39,431 nucleotides of DNA from Clostridiales bacterium (GCA_012837425.1 DURE01000052.1:1-39431), one strand, 5' to 3'; counted from the first letter of the stretch, positions 7,549 through 15,860 are shown. Made by a program: numbers and translations. Notes: generated from the sequence alone by a model not told the origin.

Positions 7549-8808
7549 TTATCTGATTTTTCTCGCCTCGATATAGTATCTCTTTTCCTCGGCGTGCCCC
7601 ATTGAGAAGGCTTTCCGGGGCAGCGAGCCGTCGAATATCACGGTCCTGAAGAGCTCATCCTTAGTCATTCCCGCATAAAGGAATCCCACCGTCCGCGGCC
7701 TTCGGGTGAGCGAGAGCAGCTCGGCCTCGCCGTGTATGTAATCGACCCCGATCTCTTTGTGCGCCTTCCGGTACTCGTCGAGGAATTTTTGCAGCGTGCC
7801 GACGGCAAGCCGGTGCTCGGGCCTCCCGACCCTGACAACTTCCTCGCCCCCGCCGGCGAAAACCCTGAAGACCTGCTCGGGCGCGCCGCCGCCAAGCCCG
7901 GCGCAGTATTTTTTGAACTCCGAGAGTAGCGCGGCCGGGTCGGTGTTGAAAACAACTCTGAATATCGGCTCAAAGGTCAACGCCTCGTCATGTATGTTGA
8001 CAAGCTCGGCCAGCGCATAGCGCGCCGGATGGCTGAGCGCCGCCTCACCGAGCTCTGCCTTGACCTGCTCGTATACCGCCTTTGCGGTTGCCAGCGAGTG
8101 ATTTCCGTCCCCCACAGCTATTGCCAGCGGCATATCCTGCCACACCCCGTATTTTTCAGCAGCAACTCCGGGGTCGGACAGCCGGCTGAGCTCGCGGCTC
8201 ACATGCTCTATCCCCCCCCGGTCAATAAACCATGCTGAAATATGCCCGCCCCACAGCATCAGGTCAAAATCATATGCCGGTTTAAGACTTTCTTTATGAG
8301 CCCCGAAGTGTTCAACAATACGCCGCTCGGGGTCGTCTGCCAGTAGCATTATATGGGGCAGCTCAAGCGGGGCGCGCCTGCGAATCCTCACACGGGGCGG
8401 TATGCGTTCGGGGACCGTACCCTCGGTTGCGCGGACTAGTGTCAGGGCACCCGGGCGCCAGTCATAGCACTCAAGGTCGACCGCACCGACAATGCCGCGC
8501 CGCACGCGGCCGGACGGCAGTCGGCGCTCGACATATATCATTGTGTTTTTATATTCTTTGAACAGACCTCCCAGATAATCCTCCATGCAGCCTAATATCC
8601 CGGGCAGCGCCTCCTCCTCGTCAGAAAGGCGGTACTCGGGCAGAATGAGCCTGAGCGTCGAGGGAGAACCTCCCACAAGTTCGTCCACCCTCTCCCAGTA
8701 CTCGGGGCGGCTGGTAAACTGGTCGCAGGCGATTGTCGCCCACTTCCCGCCGTCGACACGGCTAAAATCCGGCAAGAGAATGTCTGCCGGCACAAAACAG
8801 CATCCCAC
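7549..8808 (-). CDS. DUF1015 family protein
   Basis: A 419-residue protein of the DUF1015 family. Visible marks are the N-terminal VPADILLPDF and WATIACDQFTSRPEYWE, and the central signature AVGDGNHSLATAKAVYE. A C-terminal region ends in MTKDELFRTVIFDGSLPRKAFSMGHAEEKRYYIEARKI. The biochemical role of the family is unknown; in some anaerobes it lies near serine or phosphoglycerate genes, which is not the case here. GTG at 8808 is the best start: AAGGGA lies 10 nt upstream and a promoter at 8842-8870 is close. A GTG six codons later is the alternative. It appears monocistronic, since rpmE downstream has its own promoter. Confidence 0.88.
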   Translation of the reverse strand: MGCCFVPADILLPDFSRVDGGKWATIACDQFTSRPEYWERVDELVGGSPSTLRLILPEYRLSDEEEALPGILGCMEDYLGGLFKEYKNTMIYVERRLPSGRVRRGIVGAVDLECYDWRPGALTLVRATEGTVPERIPPRVRIRRRAPLELPHIMLLADDPERRIVEHFGAHKESLKPAYDFDLMLWGGHISAWFIDRGGIEHVSRELSRLSDPGVAAEKYGVWQDMPLAIAVGDGNHSLATAKAVYEQVKAELGEAALSHPARYALAELVNIHDEALTFEPIFRVVFNTDPAALLSEFKKYCAGLGGGAPEQVFRVFAGGGEEVVRVGRPEHRLAVGTLQKFLDEYRKAHKEIGVDYIHGEAELLSLTRRPRTVGFLYAGMTKDELFRTVIFDGSLPRKAFSMGHAEEKRYYIEARKIR

Positions 8809-8841
8809 AGAAAAATAGTCCCTTCACATAGATTCTAAGCT

Positions 8842-8870
8842 ATTTTACAATATCCGAGACAAAAAAGCAA
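8842..8870 (-). promoter_or_regulatory. Promoter of the DUF1015 gene
   Basis: Minus strand TTGCTT (8865-8870), 17-nt spacer, TAAAAT (8842-8847), about 35 nt before the GTG start. Confidence 0.65.
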
Positions 8871-8895
8871 TATGTTTTCCCCTTTATCTGTTTTT

Positions 8896-8915
8896 ATGGT
8901 TGCACGCGCAACCAT
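8896..8915. promoter_or_regulatory. Perfect operator-like inverted repeat over the exporter -35
   Basis: ATGGTTGC (8896-8903) and GCAACCAT (8908-8915) are perfect inverted arms around a 4-nt centre (ACGC). The -35 hexamer lies inside the dyad. The size and placement fit a dimeric helix-turn-helix repressor such as MarR or TetR type. No candidate regulator gene is in the window. Confidence 0.75.
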
Positions 8916-8928
8916 TTGGTGTTATAAT
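8900..8928 (+). promoter_or_regulatory. Promoter of the ABC exporter gene
   Basis: TTGCAC (8900-8905), 17-nt spacer, TATAAT (8923-8928), about 40 nt before the ATG at 8969. The -35 overlaps the dyad at 8896-8915. Confidence 0.85.
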
Positions 8929-8968
8929 ATAAGGCGTATTATGACAAAACACAGAAAGGTCTATTCTT

Positions 8969-11032
8969 ATGACAGGTGGTTATTATCCCACGGGCTTCGG
9001 CCGCGGGCATTATAAGCACGACAGGGTTGAACCTCCAAAATCTCCCGGAGATGTTCCGCGCTATCTCCGGGAATTGATAGGCGGGTTTCTCTACCGCCTG
9101 TTTTTCATATTCGGCATCGTCTGGAAGACCGGGCCGTGGATTCTCTTTCTGATGACCGTCATCGCCCTTTTTAACGGTATATTGCCGGTTGTAGGCTCGC
9201 TTATTACAAAAAACATCCTCAATCAGCTCCAGGCCGATTTTGAGGCCGCTGCCGCCGGTCAGTCGGGACGGGTCGTGAGTTTTTCGGCATTTCTCGGTTC
9301 CGCGGTGTTTTATCTTTTAATCTTCTTTTTCATATACAGAATTTTAAACCGGCTTATCACCCAGGTGTCTCACGCGGTAACACGGATTGCCGGCGAGAAG
9401 GTGGTGCGCCGCGTCAAGGTCGACATTATGCTGAAGGCAAAGACGCTCGACCTCGCCTCCTTCGACATACCTGAGTTTTACGAGAAGCTTGAGAACGCCA
9501 ACCGCGAGGCCGGCAACCGCCCGATAGCCATTCTGAACTCGGCCTTCACGGTGATAAGCACCTTAATCAGCCTTACGAGCTATATCATAATTCTGGCGGC
9601 CGCGCCCGACTTGTGGTGGACCGCGTTGCTGATAGCCGTCTTTTCGGTGCCCTCGGCGATAATCAGCTTTATATACCGGAGAAAGAATTTCCAGTACATA
9701 CGCCACCGCTCTAAGGACCGCCGCCAGATGAGCTATTATGCCAACCTCCTTGTAAACAAGGATATGGTCAAGGAAATCCGCATGTTCGGTCTGGGCGATA
9801 CCTTCATCGGAAAGTTCCAGGAAGTGTTCGGCAGGTATTATTCGGGGCTGCGCCGGCTTATTCTGCAGGAGAGCATATGGCAGGTTTCAATAGCCGTGCT
9901 GTCGGCTATAATCAACTGCTTCTGCTATGCAATGATTGCCTACGGAGTCTTCCGCGGGGTCTTTAAAATCGGCGACTACACGCTCTATACCGGAGCCCTT
10001 ACCTCGATAACCGCAAATGTAAGCAGCCTAATCGCCATATCGGCGACAATTTATGAGGGCACTCTTTTCATCGACAACTTAATTACCTTTATGAAGGAAA
10101 AGCAGACCGTTGTCCCGATAAAAAAAGTGCCCGAGAAGGTCGTGCGCAACAATTCCCACACAATAGAGTTCAGAAACGTCAGTTTTGCCTATCCCGGCAC
10201 CTCAAGGTATGTGCTGAAAAAAATAAATCTTACCATCGGCCCGGGGGAGACCGTCGTTCTGGTCGGCCTTAATGGCGCGGGCAAGACCACGCTCATTAAG
10301 CTGCTCATGCGGCTGTATGACCCGACCGAGGGGGTTATTCTGCTTGACGGGCGCGATATACGCGAGTACGACACAAAGGAACTCTACTCGATTTTCGGCA
10401 TAATCTTTCAGGATTTCGGCAAGTATGCCGTGACGGTTGAGGAAAACATACATTTCGGCGAGATCGACAAGGAGTTTGACCCGGCCTCAGTCCGCCGGGC
10501 GGCTCAGCAGTCGGGCGCCGACGAGTATATTGCAAAGCTTCCGCGGGGATATGAAACCCCGCTCATGCGGATTTTTGAGCCCGACGGCATCGAGCTGTCG
10601 GGGGGGCAGTGGCAAAAGCTGGCCATTGCCCGGGCTTTTTACAGCGACTCGGATATCCTGATACTCGATGAGCCCACAGCCTCGCTCGACCCGATGGCCG
10701 AGCAGGAGATATTTTGCCAGTTTGATCGGCTGCGCCGCAATAAAACCACAATATTCGTCTCGCACCGGCTATCGAGCGCGACGGTGGCGTCGAAAATCGT
10801 GGTGCTTGAGAACGGAGAGGTAATAGAGGAAGGCGACCACCGGGAGCTTATGGCCCTGCGCGGGAGGTACTATGAGCTGTTTACCACACAGGCCAAGCGC
10901 TATCTCGGGGAGGACGATGACGGCGAGCTGGGCCACGGCATCAACACGGGGGAGTCGGCCCCCGACCATTACGGCTACACTGAAAACCACGGGCAGGACA
11001 CTGCTTTTGAGATGCCCGACATACTTACATAA
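8969..11032 (+). CDS. ABC exporter, fused permease and ATPase
   Basis: A 687-residue half-transporter; homo- or heterodimer formation is expected. After a short cytosolic segment, the membrane domain (about 45-350) has several hydrophobic helices. The nucleotide-binding domain has Walker A GLNGAGKTT (433-441), Q-loop FQDFGKYAVTVEENI, signature LSGGQ (from 543), Walker B ILILDE (563-568) and the H-loop in VSHRLS. The FQDFGKYAVTV wording is common in a Firmicutes exporter group often linked to peptide or drug export; substrate is unknown here. A C-terminal tail of about 45 acidic residues follows the ATPase. AAAGG precedes the ATG. A repressible promoter and no neighbouring peptide precursor favour a substrate-induced efflux pump over a bacteriocin exporter. 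Confidence 0.88.
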   Translation: MTGGYYPTGFGRGHYKHDRVEPPKSPGDVPRYLRELIGGFLYRLFFIFGIVWKTGPWILFLMTVIALFNGILPVVGSLITKNILNQLQADFEAAAAGQSGRVVSFSAFLGSAVFYLLIFFFIYRILNRLITQVSHAVTRIAGEKVVRRVKVDIMLKAKTLDLASFDIPEFYEKLENANREAGNRPIAILNSAFTVISTLISLTSYIIILAAAPDLWWTALLIAVFSVPSAIISFIYRRKNFQYIRHRSKDRRQMSYYANLLVNKDMVKEIRMFGLGDTFIGKFQEVFGRYYSGLRRLILQESIWQVSIAVLSAIINCFCYAMIAYGVFRGVFKIGDYTLYTGALTSITANVSSLIAISATIYEGTLFIDNLITFMKEKQTVVPIKKVPEKVVRNNSHTIEFRNVSFAYPGTSRYVLKKINLTIGPGETVVLVGLNGAGKTTLIKLLMRLYDPTEGVILLDGRDIREYDTKELYSIFGIIFQDFGKYAVTVEENIHFGEIDKEFDPASVRRAAQQSGADEYIAKLPRGYETPLMRIFEPDGIELSGGQWQKLAIARAFYSDSDILILDEPTASLDPMAEQEIFCQFDRLRRNKTTIFVSHRLSSATVASKIVVLENGEVIEEGDHRELMALRGRYYELFTTQAKRYLGEDDDGELGHGINTGESAPDHYGYTENHGQDTAFEMPDILT

Positions 11033-11051
11033 CTTTTTTAGCCACAAGCCC

Positions 11052-11080
11052 TTGACAGAAGCCGGCAAAGCAAATATAAT
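11052..11080 (+). promoter_or_regulatory. Consensus sigma-A promoter of aspartate kinase
   Basis: TTGACA (11052-11057), 17-nt spacer, TATAAT (11075-11080): both hexamers perfect. It lies 20 nt after the exporter stop codon. Confidence 0.93.
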
Positions 11081-11122
11081 TTTATTGTTTTATATTCTAT
11101 TGCCCAGCAAAAAGGAGTTATT

Positions 11123-12439
11123 ATGCCGCTCAAAGTTGTAAAATTCGGAGGCACCTCGCTGGCCGACGCGGCGCACTTCAGACAAGTAGCCTCGATAATA
11201 AAATCCGACCTTTCGCGTCGGTTTGTCGTGCCGTCAGCCCCCGGGAAACGCTTCCCTGAAGACACCAAGATAACCGACCTGTTCTACCGCTGCTATGACC
11301 AGATCCGCAGCGGCAGGTCGATTGACGTCACATACGGAGAAATTGTAAGCCGGTTTAACCAGATTATTTCTGATTTGGGGCTTGATTTCGACCTTAGCGG
11401 CGAGTACGAGTATATCAAAAACGCAATGCTTCATCGCTCGGGCCGGGACTTCGCGGCCAGCCGCGGCGAATATTTGTGCGGCCTGATTCTCGCCAAATAC
11501 TTAGGCTTTTCGTTTATTGACGCCGAGAATGTGATATTTTTCAAGGAAAATGGCAGCTTTGACGAGGAGCGCACCGACGCCGCACTGAGAAACGAACTTT
11601 CAAACTACAAAAACGCCGTAGTTCCCGGCTTCTACGGCTCCATGCCCAACGGGACCATAAAAACCTTCCCGCGCGGCGGCTCGGACATAACCGGAGCAAT
11701 AATCGCGCGCTCGGCCGACGCCGACCTGTATGAGAACTGGACCGACGTCCCGGGTTTTATGACGGCCGACCCCCGGATTGTCGACAATCCCTGCATTATA
11801 GACACCATTACATACCGCGAACTGCGCGAGCTTGCATACATGGGCGCCACCGTGCTACATGAGGACGCAATATTCCCGGTGCGCCACGCCGGAATTCCGA
11901 TAAACATAAAAAATACAAATGCGCCCGAAGAAAAGGGGACGATGATTGTCGCCAGCGCCCCCGATTATGACAAAAAAAGAATCGTTACCGGCATTGCCGG
12001 CAAACGCGGCTTCTCGGTCATCACAATAATCAAGGACATGATGAATTCCGAGATAGGATTCGGCCGCCGGGTTCTTGAAGTGCTTGAGGACAACGAGCTG
12101 TCATTTGAGCATCTGCCCTCGGGTATAGACACGATGAGCGTGGTTCTTGCCACCGCCGACATCGAAGGCCGGCGCGAACGGCTGCTCACGCAGATAAGCC
12201 GGGTCACGCGCCCCGACAGCATATCTATTGAAGACGGGCTGGCACTCATTGCCGTGGTCGGCCGGGGCATGATAAAATCTAAGGGCGTCGCAGCCCGGAT
12301 TTTCTCGGCCATATACGCCGCAGGAATAAACATCCGGATGATTGACCAGGGCTCATGTGAGCTCAATATTATCATCGGAGTTGACGAGCGAGATTTTGAA
12401 AACGCGCTCAGAGCAATTTACAACGAATTTTTCAAGTAA
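11123..12439 (+). CDS. lysC: Aspartate kinase
   Basis: Phosphorylates L-aspartate, the first step towards lysine, methionine, threonine and, in spore formers, dipicolinate. The 438-residue protein has the amino-acid kinase domain with KFGGTSLAD at residues 7-15. The nucleotide/substrate-site segment FPRGGSDITGA and NWTDVPGFMTADPR follow. Two ACT domains form the C-terminal 140 residues or so, the usual seat of amino-acid feedback. It is monofunctional: no homoserine dehydrogenase part. AAGGAG precedes the ATG. It has its own perfect promoter and a leader of only about 35 nt, too short for a lysine riboswitch. Control is therefore likely allosteric. The insert around residues 30-50 (VVPSAPGKRFPEDTKITD) is typical of clostridial aspartate kinases. 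The feedback effector cannot be told from sequence. Confidence 0.95.
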   Translation: MPLKVVKFGGTSLADAAHFRQVASIIKSDLSRRFVVPSAPGKRFPEDTKITDLFYRCYDQIRSGRSIDVTYGEIVSRFNQIISDLGLDFDLSGEYEYIKNAMLHRSGRDFAASRGEYLCGLILAKYLGFSFIDAENVIFFKENGSFDEERTDAALRNELSNYKNAVVPGFYGSMPNGTIKTFPRGGSDITGAIIARSADADLYENWTDVPGFMTADPRIVDNPCIIDTITYRELRELAYMGATVLHEDAIFPVRHAGIPINIKNTNAPEEKGTMIVASAPDYDKKRIVTGIAGKRGFSVITIIKDMMNSEIGFGRRVLEVLEDNELSFEHLPSGIDTMSVVLATADIEGRRERLLTQISRVTRPDSISIEDGLALIAVVGRGMIKSKGVAARIFSAIYAAGINIRMIDQGSCELNIIIGVDERDFENALRAIYNEFFK

Positions 12440-12443
12440 ACCT

Positions 12444-12484
12444 ATAAGCCAACCGGCCGGGCAAAGCCCGGCCGGTTGGCTTAT
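12444..12484. terminator. 19-bp perfect hairpin between convergent lysC and HIT gene
   Basis: Left arm 12444-12462 and right arm 12466-12484 are perfectly complementary with a 3-nt AAA loop. The core is CCGGCCGGGC. It sits between two convergent genes and includes the HIT stop codon. Neither side has a clear U-tract, so it may act as a bidirectional stabilising or weak terminating hairpin. Confidence 0.75.
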
Positions 12485-12816
12485 GCCATTATATCCAGCT
12501 TGCGCCCGCCGATAAGATGGAAATGCAGGTGCATCACGGTCTGGCCGCCGTCCTCGCCGACATTTGTAACAACGCGGTATCCCCGGCTCAGCCCCTCGGT
12601 CGCGGCAATTTTCGGGATAACCTCAAATATCCGCGCGACAAGCGAGGAGTTTTCAGAACTGACCGCGTCGGCGCCCGGGATATGGGTTTTGGGAACAATC
12701 AGTATATGCACCGGCGCTACCGGGTTTATGTCTCTGAAGGCGAAGACTCTCTCGTCTTCATATACCTTTTGGGACGGAATTTCCCCGGCGGCAATTCTGC
12801 AAAAAATACAGCTCAT
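12481..12816 (-). CDS. HIT family protein (purine nucleoside phosphoramidase-like)
   Basis: A 111-residue histidine-triad hydrolase of the HinT branch, acting on AMP-lysine-type phosphoramidates and aminoacyl adenylates. Family marks are MSCIFCRIAAGEIPS at the N-terminus, VPKTHIP, and the triad H96-x-H98-x-H100 in MHLHFHLIGG. The length is normal for HinT. It has its own promoter (12856-12884) and seems monocistronic, facing lysC across the hairpin at 12444-12484. Confidence 0.95.
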   Translation of the reverse strand: MSCIFCRIAAGEIPSQKVYEDERVFAFRDINPVAPVHILIVPKTHIPGADAVSSENSSLVARIFEVIPKIAATEGLSRGYRVVTNVGEDGGQTVMHLHFHLIGGRKLDIMA

Positions 12817-12855
12817 ATTAATAATCCTTCCCTTTTTATCATTTTTGATAATCAG

Positions 12856-12884
12856 ATTTTACCACACCCCGCGGGATGTGTCAA
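12856..12884 (-). promoter_or_regulatory. Promoter of the HIT gene with a dyad in its spacer
   Basis: Minus strand TTGACA (12879-12884), 17-nt spacer, TAAAAT (12856-12861). The spacer is an 18-nt near-perfect inverted repeat (12863-12880, CACACCCC/GGGATGTG type with one mismatched pair), a possible operator. Confidence 0.8.
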
Positions 12885-12908
12885 TCCGATAAATTGATAG
12901 TAAATTTA

Positions 12909-13025
12909 TGTGCGCACAAAGAAACGAACCAAAGAAATGCTCAGAGGGGAAACCTATGGTTTCCGCCCTGAGAAGCCCACACCTCCTGCCGCCGCGCGGA
13001 CAGCGCGGCGGATTATGAAGGGTCT
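12909..13025. repeat. Structured intergenic repeat, family 1, copy A
   Basis: About 117 nt closely matching 28015-28131: TGTGCGCACAAAGAAA, then CGAACCAAAGAAATGC. It continues with a hairpin around GGGGAAACC-TAT-GGTTTCC and a second hairpin CCGCCGCGC...GCGCGGCGG. The first stem carries compensatory changes between copies. No ORF is conserved in it. Family identity is unknown. Confidence 0.8.
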
Positions 13026-13104
13026 TTTTTGAAAAAAGCCCCTTAGCGGGGGTGGGGGCAGAGCCCCCGCAGCGTCTTTGCGGGGTGCGGGGCGGAGCCC
13101 CGCG
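13018..13104. repeat. Partial copy of intergenic repeat family 2 (3' half)
   Basis: Contains AAGGGTCTTTTTT / AAAAAAGCCCCTT (13019-13043) followed by GGGGGCAGAGCCCCC and by GCGGGGC-GGA-GCCCCGC (13087-13103). This resembles the 3' halves of the repeats at 28314-28655 and 36387-36558. It directly abuts copy A of family 1. Confidence 0.65.
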
Positions 13105-13111
13105 AGCGTTC

Positions 13112-13143
13112 CATAAAACAGCCGGCCTGATCTCTCAGGCCGG
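13112..13143 (-). terminator. Rho-independent terminator of rpsU
   Basis: On the minus strand CCGGCCTGA-GAGA-TCAGGCCGG (13122-13143), a perfect 9-bp stem with a 4-nt loop, followed by CTGTTTTAT. Starts 6 nt after the rpsU stop. Confidence 0.92.
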
Positions 13144-13149
13144 ATATTT

Positions 13150-13326
13150 TTATTTGCGCTTGCGCTTTCTTGCCGCTTCGGACTTTTTCTTGCGTTTTAC
13201 GCTTGGCTTCTCGTAATGCTCTCTCCTGCGGAGCTCGGCAAGGACGCCGGAGCGGGCGCACAGCCTCTTGAAACGGCGCAGGGCGCTGTCCAGCGTCTCG
13301 CCGTCCTTGAGTTTGACCTCTGCCAT
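13150..13326 (-). CDS. rpsU: 30S ribosomal protein bS21
   Basis: A 58-residue small-subunit protein: [20 protein letters not shown], then [20 protein letters not shown] and a basic tail ending RKRKRK. The length and the Arg/Lys-rich C-terminus are typical of bS21, which helps the 30S subunit recognise mRNA. The ATG is preceded by a GAGGGGGG purine run. It is a compact single-gene unit: perfect promoter at 13377-13405, terminator at 13112-13143. In many Firmicutes rpsU is followed by yqeY; here it is not. Confidence 0.96.
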   Translation of the reverse strand: MAEVKLKDGETLDSALRRFKRLCARSGVLAELRRREHYEKPSVKRKKKSEAARKRKRK

Positions 13327-13376
13327 TCTTTATCCCCCCTCTCCGGTACAGAGTTGTAGTCCTTCTTGTGCCATTT

Positions 13377-13405
13377 ATTATAGTTTAAAAATCCCCGTCT
13401 GTCAA
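13377..13405 (-). promoter_or_regulatory. Consensus promoter of rpsU
   Basis: Minus strand TTGACA (13400-13405), 17-nt spacer, TATAAT (13377-13382): perfect hexamers, about 50 nt before the rpsU start. Confidence 0.93.
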
Positions 13406-13457
13406 TAGCAAATTTCCGGCGCCGGGAAAAATCGTCGTCGGAACTTGCGCCGGGCTT

Positions 13458-15860
13458 TTATTTTACCACAAAATTGATTATTCTATTGGGAACCAAGATT
13501 TCCTTGACAATATTGACCCCCGCGAGCATCGGGGCAATTTTCTCGTCGGCCCGGGCTATGGCCAGCGCCTCGTCGCGCGGGCAGTCGAGCGGCAACATCA
13601 CGGTGCCGCGCAGCCGCCCGTTTATCTGCACCGCAACCTCGACCTGCTCGTCGACTGTCTTGGCCTCATCGTATTCGGGCCAGGCGGCCAGCGACAGGAA
13701 GCCCTCTCCTCCCAGCTCCTCCCAGATTTCCTCGGTCAGGTGGGGTGCAAAGGGACAGAGCAGTTTTATGAAAATTTTCAGCTCGTCGATTGTCAGCGCG
13801 CCATGCTCGTTGATGTCGTTGAGCAGGGTCATCAGCGCGGCTATCGCTGTGTTGAACTTCATCTCCTCGATGTCGAGCGAGACCTTTTTTATGGTCTTGT
13901 GGAATTTCGGGTCAAGTGCGGGCGTTACCCCCTGCCCCTTGGCTATCCCGGGCAACGCCGCCACCTTGTCAAGGAAGCGCTTACAGCCCCGCACGCTGCT
14001 CTCGGACCAGGGCGCGGCCTTTTCGTAATCGCCCATGAAGAGGATATAAAGTCGCAGCACATCGGCGCCGAATTCCTCCACAACGTCATTCGTGTCGACC
14101 ACGTTGCCCTTGGATTTGCTCATTTTCTCGCCGTCGGGTCCGAGAATCAGCCCTTGTGCGGTCCTCTTGTCATAGGGCTCGTCGCAGGGCACCTCGCCGA
14201 TGTCATAGAGGAACTTATGCCAGAAGCGCGAATATATCAAGTGCCGGGTGACATGCTCCATGCCGCCGTTGTACCAGTCGACCGGCAGCCAGTATCTGAG
14301 CTTGTCGGGGTCGGCAAAGGCCCGGTCGTTGTCCGGGTCGAGATAGCGCAAAAAATACCAGGATGAGCCGGCCCACTGGGGCATGGTGTCGGTCTCGCGC
14401 TTTGCGCCGGAGCCGCATCTCGGGCACTTGCAGTTTACAAACTCCTCGATTTTGGCCAGCGGGCTCTCGCCGCCCTCGCCCGGCTCGAAATTGTCAACAG
14501 GCGGGAGCACCAGCGGCAACTCGTCATAGGGCACAGGGACCATTCCGCATTTATTGCAGTGGATTATCGGTATCGGCTCGCCCCAGTATCTCTGGCGGTT
14601 GAAGGCCCAGTCCTTCATCTTGTACTGAACCCCGCCGCAGCCGACGCCCAGCTCCTCGAGTTTGCTGATTGCCGCGGCCACCGCTTCCTTTACGGTCTTT
14701 ATCCCGTTGAGGAAGCCCGAGTTTATCATCTCGCCCTCGCCGATGTAGGGCGCCTTCGAGATGTCGCCGCCCTTTATGACCTCGATTATTTCAATGCCGA
14801 ATTTCCTGGCAAACTCATAATCCCTCTCGTCGTGGGCAGGTACCGCCATTATTGCTCCGGTTCCGTAGCCCATCATGACGTAATCGGCTATGTAAACCGG
14901 AATAGTCCTACCCGAGAGCGGGTTCTGCGCCTTGAGACCCTCGATTTTTACCCCGGTCTTTTCTTTTGCCAGCTGGGTCCGCTCAAACTCGGTTTTTTTT
15001 GCACACTCCTCGCGGTAAGCGTATATCTCGTCGAGGTTTTTGATTCTGTCCTTGTACTTCTCGATTATCGGATGCTCGGGGGCTATTACCATGAAGGTGG
15101 CCCCGAACATGGTGTCGGGACGGGTGGTGTAAATCCGCAGGCTGTCGTCTGTGCCGACCAGCCTGAAGTCGGCGAAGGCGCCGGTAGACTTCCCTATCCA
15201 GTTTATCTGCTGCTGCTTGATGTTTGGGGGGTAGTCGACCCTCTCGAGCCCCCCGAGCAGCCTGTCGGCGTACTTGGTAATCCTCAGGTACCACACGTCC
15301 TTTGATTTCTGCACAACGTCGCTGTGGCAGATGTCGCACTTGCCGCCCTGTGAGTCCTCGTTTGAGAGCACCACACAGCAGCTCGGGCAGTAGTTTACCA
15401 GCGCCTTATCCCTGAACACCAGCCCATGCTCGAACATCCTCAGGAAAATCCACTGGGTCCACTTGTAGTATTTCTCGTCGGTGGTGTCTACAGTCCTCGA
15501 CCAGTCAAACGAAAAGCCCACACGTCTGAGTTGTGCGGTGAATTTTTTTATATTTTCGTCGGTTGCAACCCGCGGGTGCACTCCGGTCCTGATGGCATAG
15601 TTTTCGGTGGGCAGCCCGAAGGAGTCAAAGCCTATCGGGAAAAGCACGTTGTATCCCTGCATCCTGCGCCGGCGTGAGATGACCTCAAGGCCCGAGTAGG
15701 CCTTGATATGCCCGACATGCATACCGGCGCCGCTGGGGTACGGGAATTCTACCAGGGCATAGAACTTCGGTTTGTCCGAGTTGTCCTCGGCCCGAAAGAT
15801 CTGCTGCTCCTCCCAGCGCTTTTGCCATTTCGGCTCAATTATCCTGTGGTTGTATTTCAT
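13458..15860 (-). CDS. leuS: Leucyl-tRNA synthetase
   Basis: Class I synthetase charging tRNA-Leu. The 800-residue protein has the HIGH-type motif HVGH (residues 48-51, YPSGAGMHVGH). A zinc-ribbon insert shows SCCVVLSNEDSQGGKCDIC. The CP1 editing domain has the TTRPDTMFGATF and VPAHDERD segments, indicating post-transfer editing is retained. The catalytic KMSKS loop (KMSKSKGNVV) and a C-terminal anticodon/tRNA-binding region follow. The start overlaps the rsfS stop as ATGA (15857-15860), so translation is coupled. Last gene of the long minus-strand operon. No T-box leader stands in front of it, unlike valS and thrS here. Confidence 0.97.
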   Translation of the reverse strand: MKYNHRIIEPKWQKRWEEQQIFRAEDNSDKPKFYALVEFPYPSGAGMHVGHIKAYSGLEVISRRRRMQGYNVLFPIGFDSFGLPTENYAIRTGVHPRVATDENIKKFTAQLRRVGFSFDWSRTVDTTDEKYYKWTQWIFLRMFEHGLVFRDKALVNYCPSCCVVLSNEDSQGGKCDICHSDVVQKSKDVWYLRITKYADRLLGGLERVDYPPNIKQQQINWIGKSTGAFADFRLVGTDDSLRIYTTRPDTMFGATFMVIAPEHPIIEKYKDRIKNLDEIYAYREECAKKTEFERTQLAKEKTGVKIEGLKAQNPLSGRTIPVYIADYVMMGYGTGAIMAVPAHDERDYEFARKFGIEIIEVIKGGDISKAPYIGEGEMINSGFLNGIKTVKEAVAAAISKLEELGVGCGGVQYKMKDWAFNRQRYWGEPIPIIHCNKCGMVPVPYDELPLVLPPVDNFEPGEGGESPLAKIEEFVNCKCPRCGSGAKRETDTMPQWAGSSWYFLRYLDPDNDRAFADPDKLRYWLPVDWYNGGMEHVTRHLIYSRFWHKFLYDIGEVPCDEPYDKRTAQGLILGPDGEKMSKSKGNVVDTNDVVEEFGADVLRLYILFMGDYEKAAPWSESSVRGCKRFLDKVAALPGIAKGQGVTPALDPKFHKTIKKVSLDIEEMKFNTAIAALMTLLNDINEHGALTIDELKIFIKLLCPFAPHLTEEIWEELGGEGFLSLAAWPEYDEAKTVDEQVEVAVQINGRLRGTVMLPLDCPRDEALAIARADEKIAPMLAGVNIVKEILVPNRIINFVVK

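Noticed and set aside
8969-11032. ABC exporter as part of a bacteriocin or lantibiotic cluster
   Set aside because: No precursor peptide, modification enzyme, immunity gene or peptidase domain is nearby; the flanks are housekeeping genes.
11033-11122. Lysine riboswitch before aspartate kinase
   Set aside because: The promoter leaves only about 35 nt of leader, far too short for an L-box.
14559-15305. 248-codon plus-strand frame opposite leuS
   Set aside because: Shadow of a conserved synthetase; no family features and no start signals.
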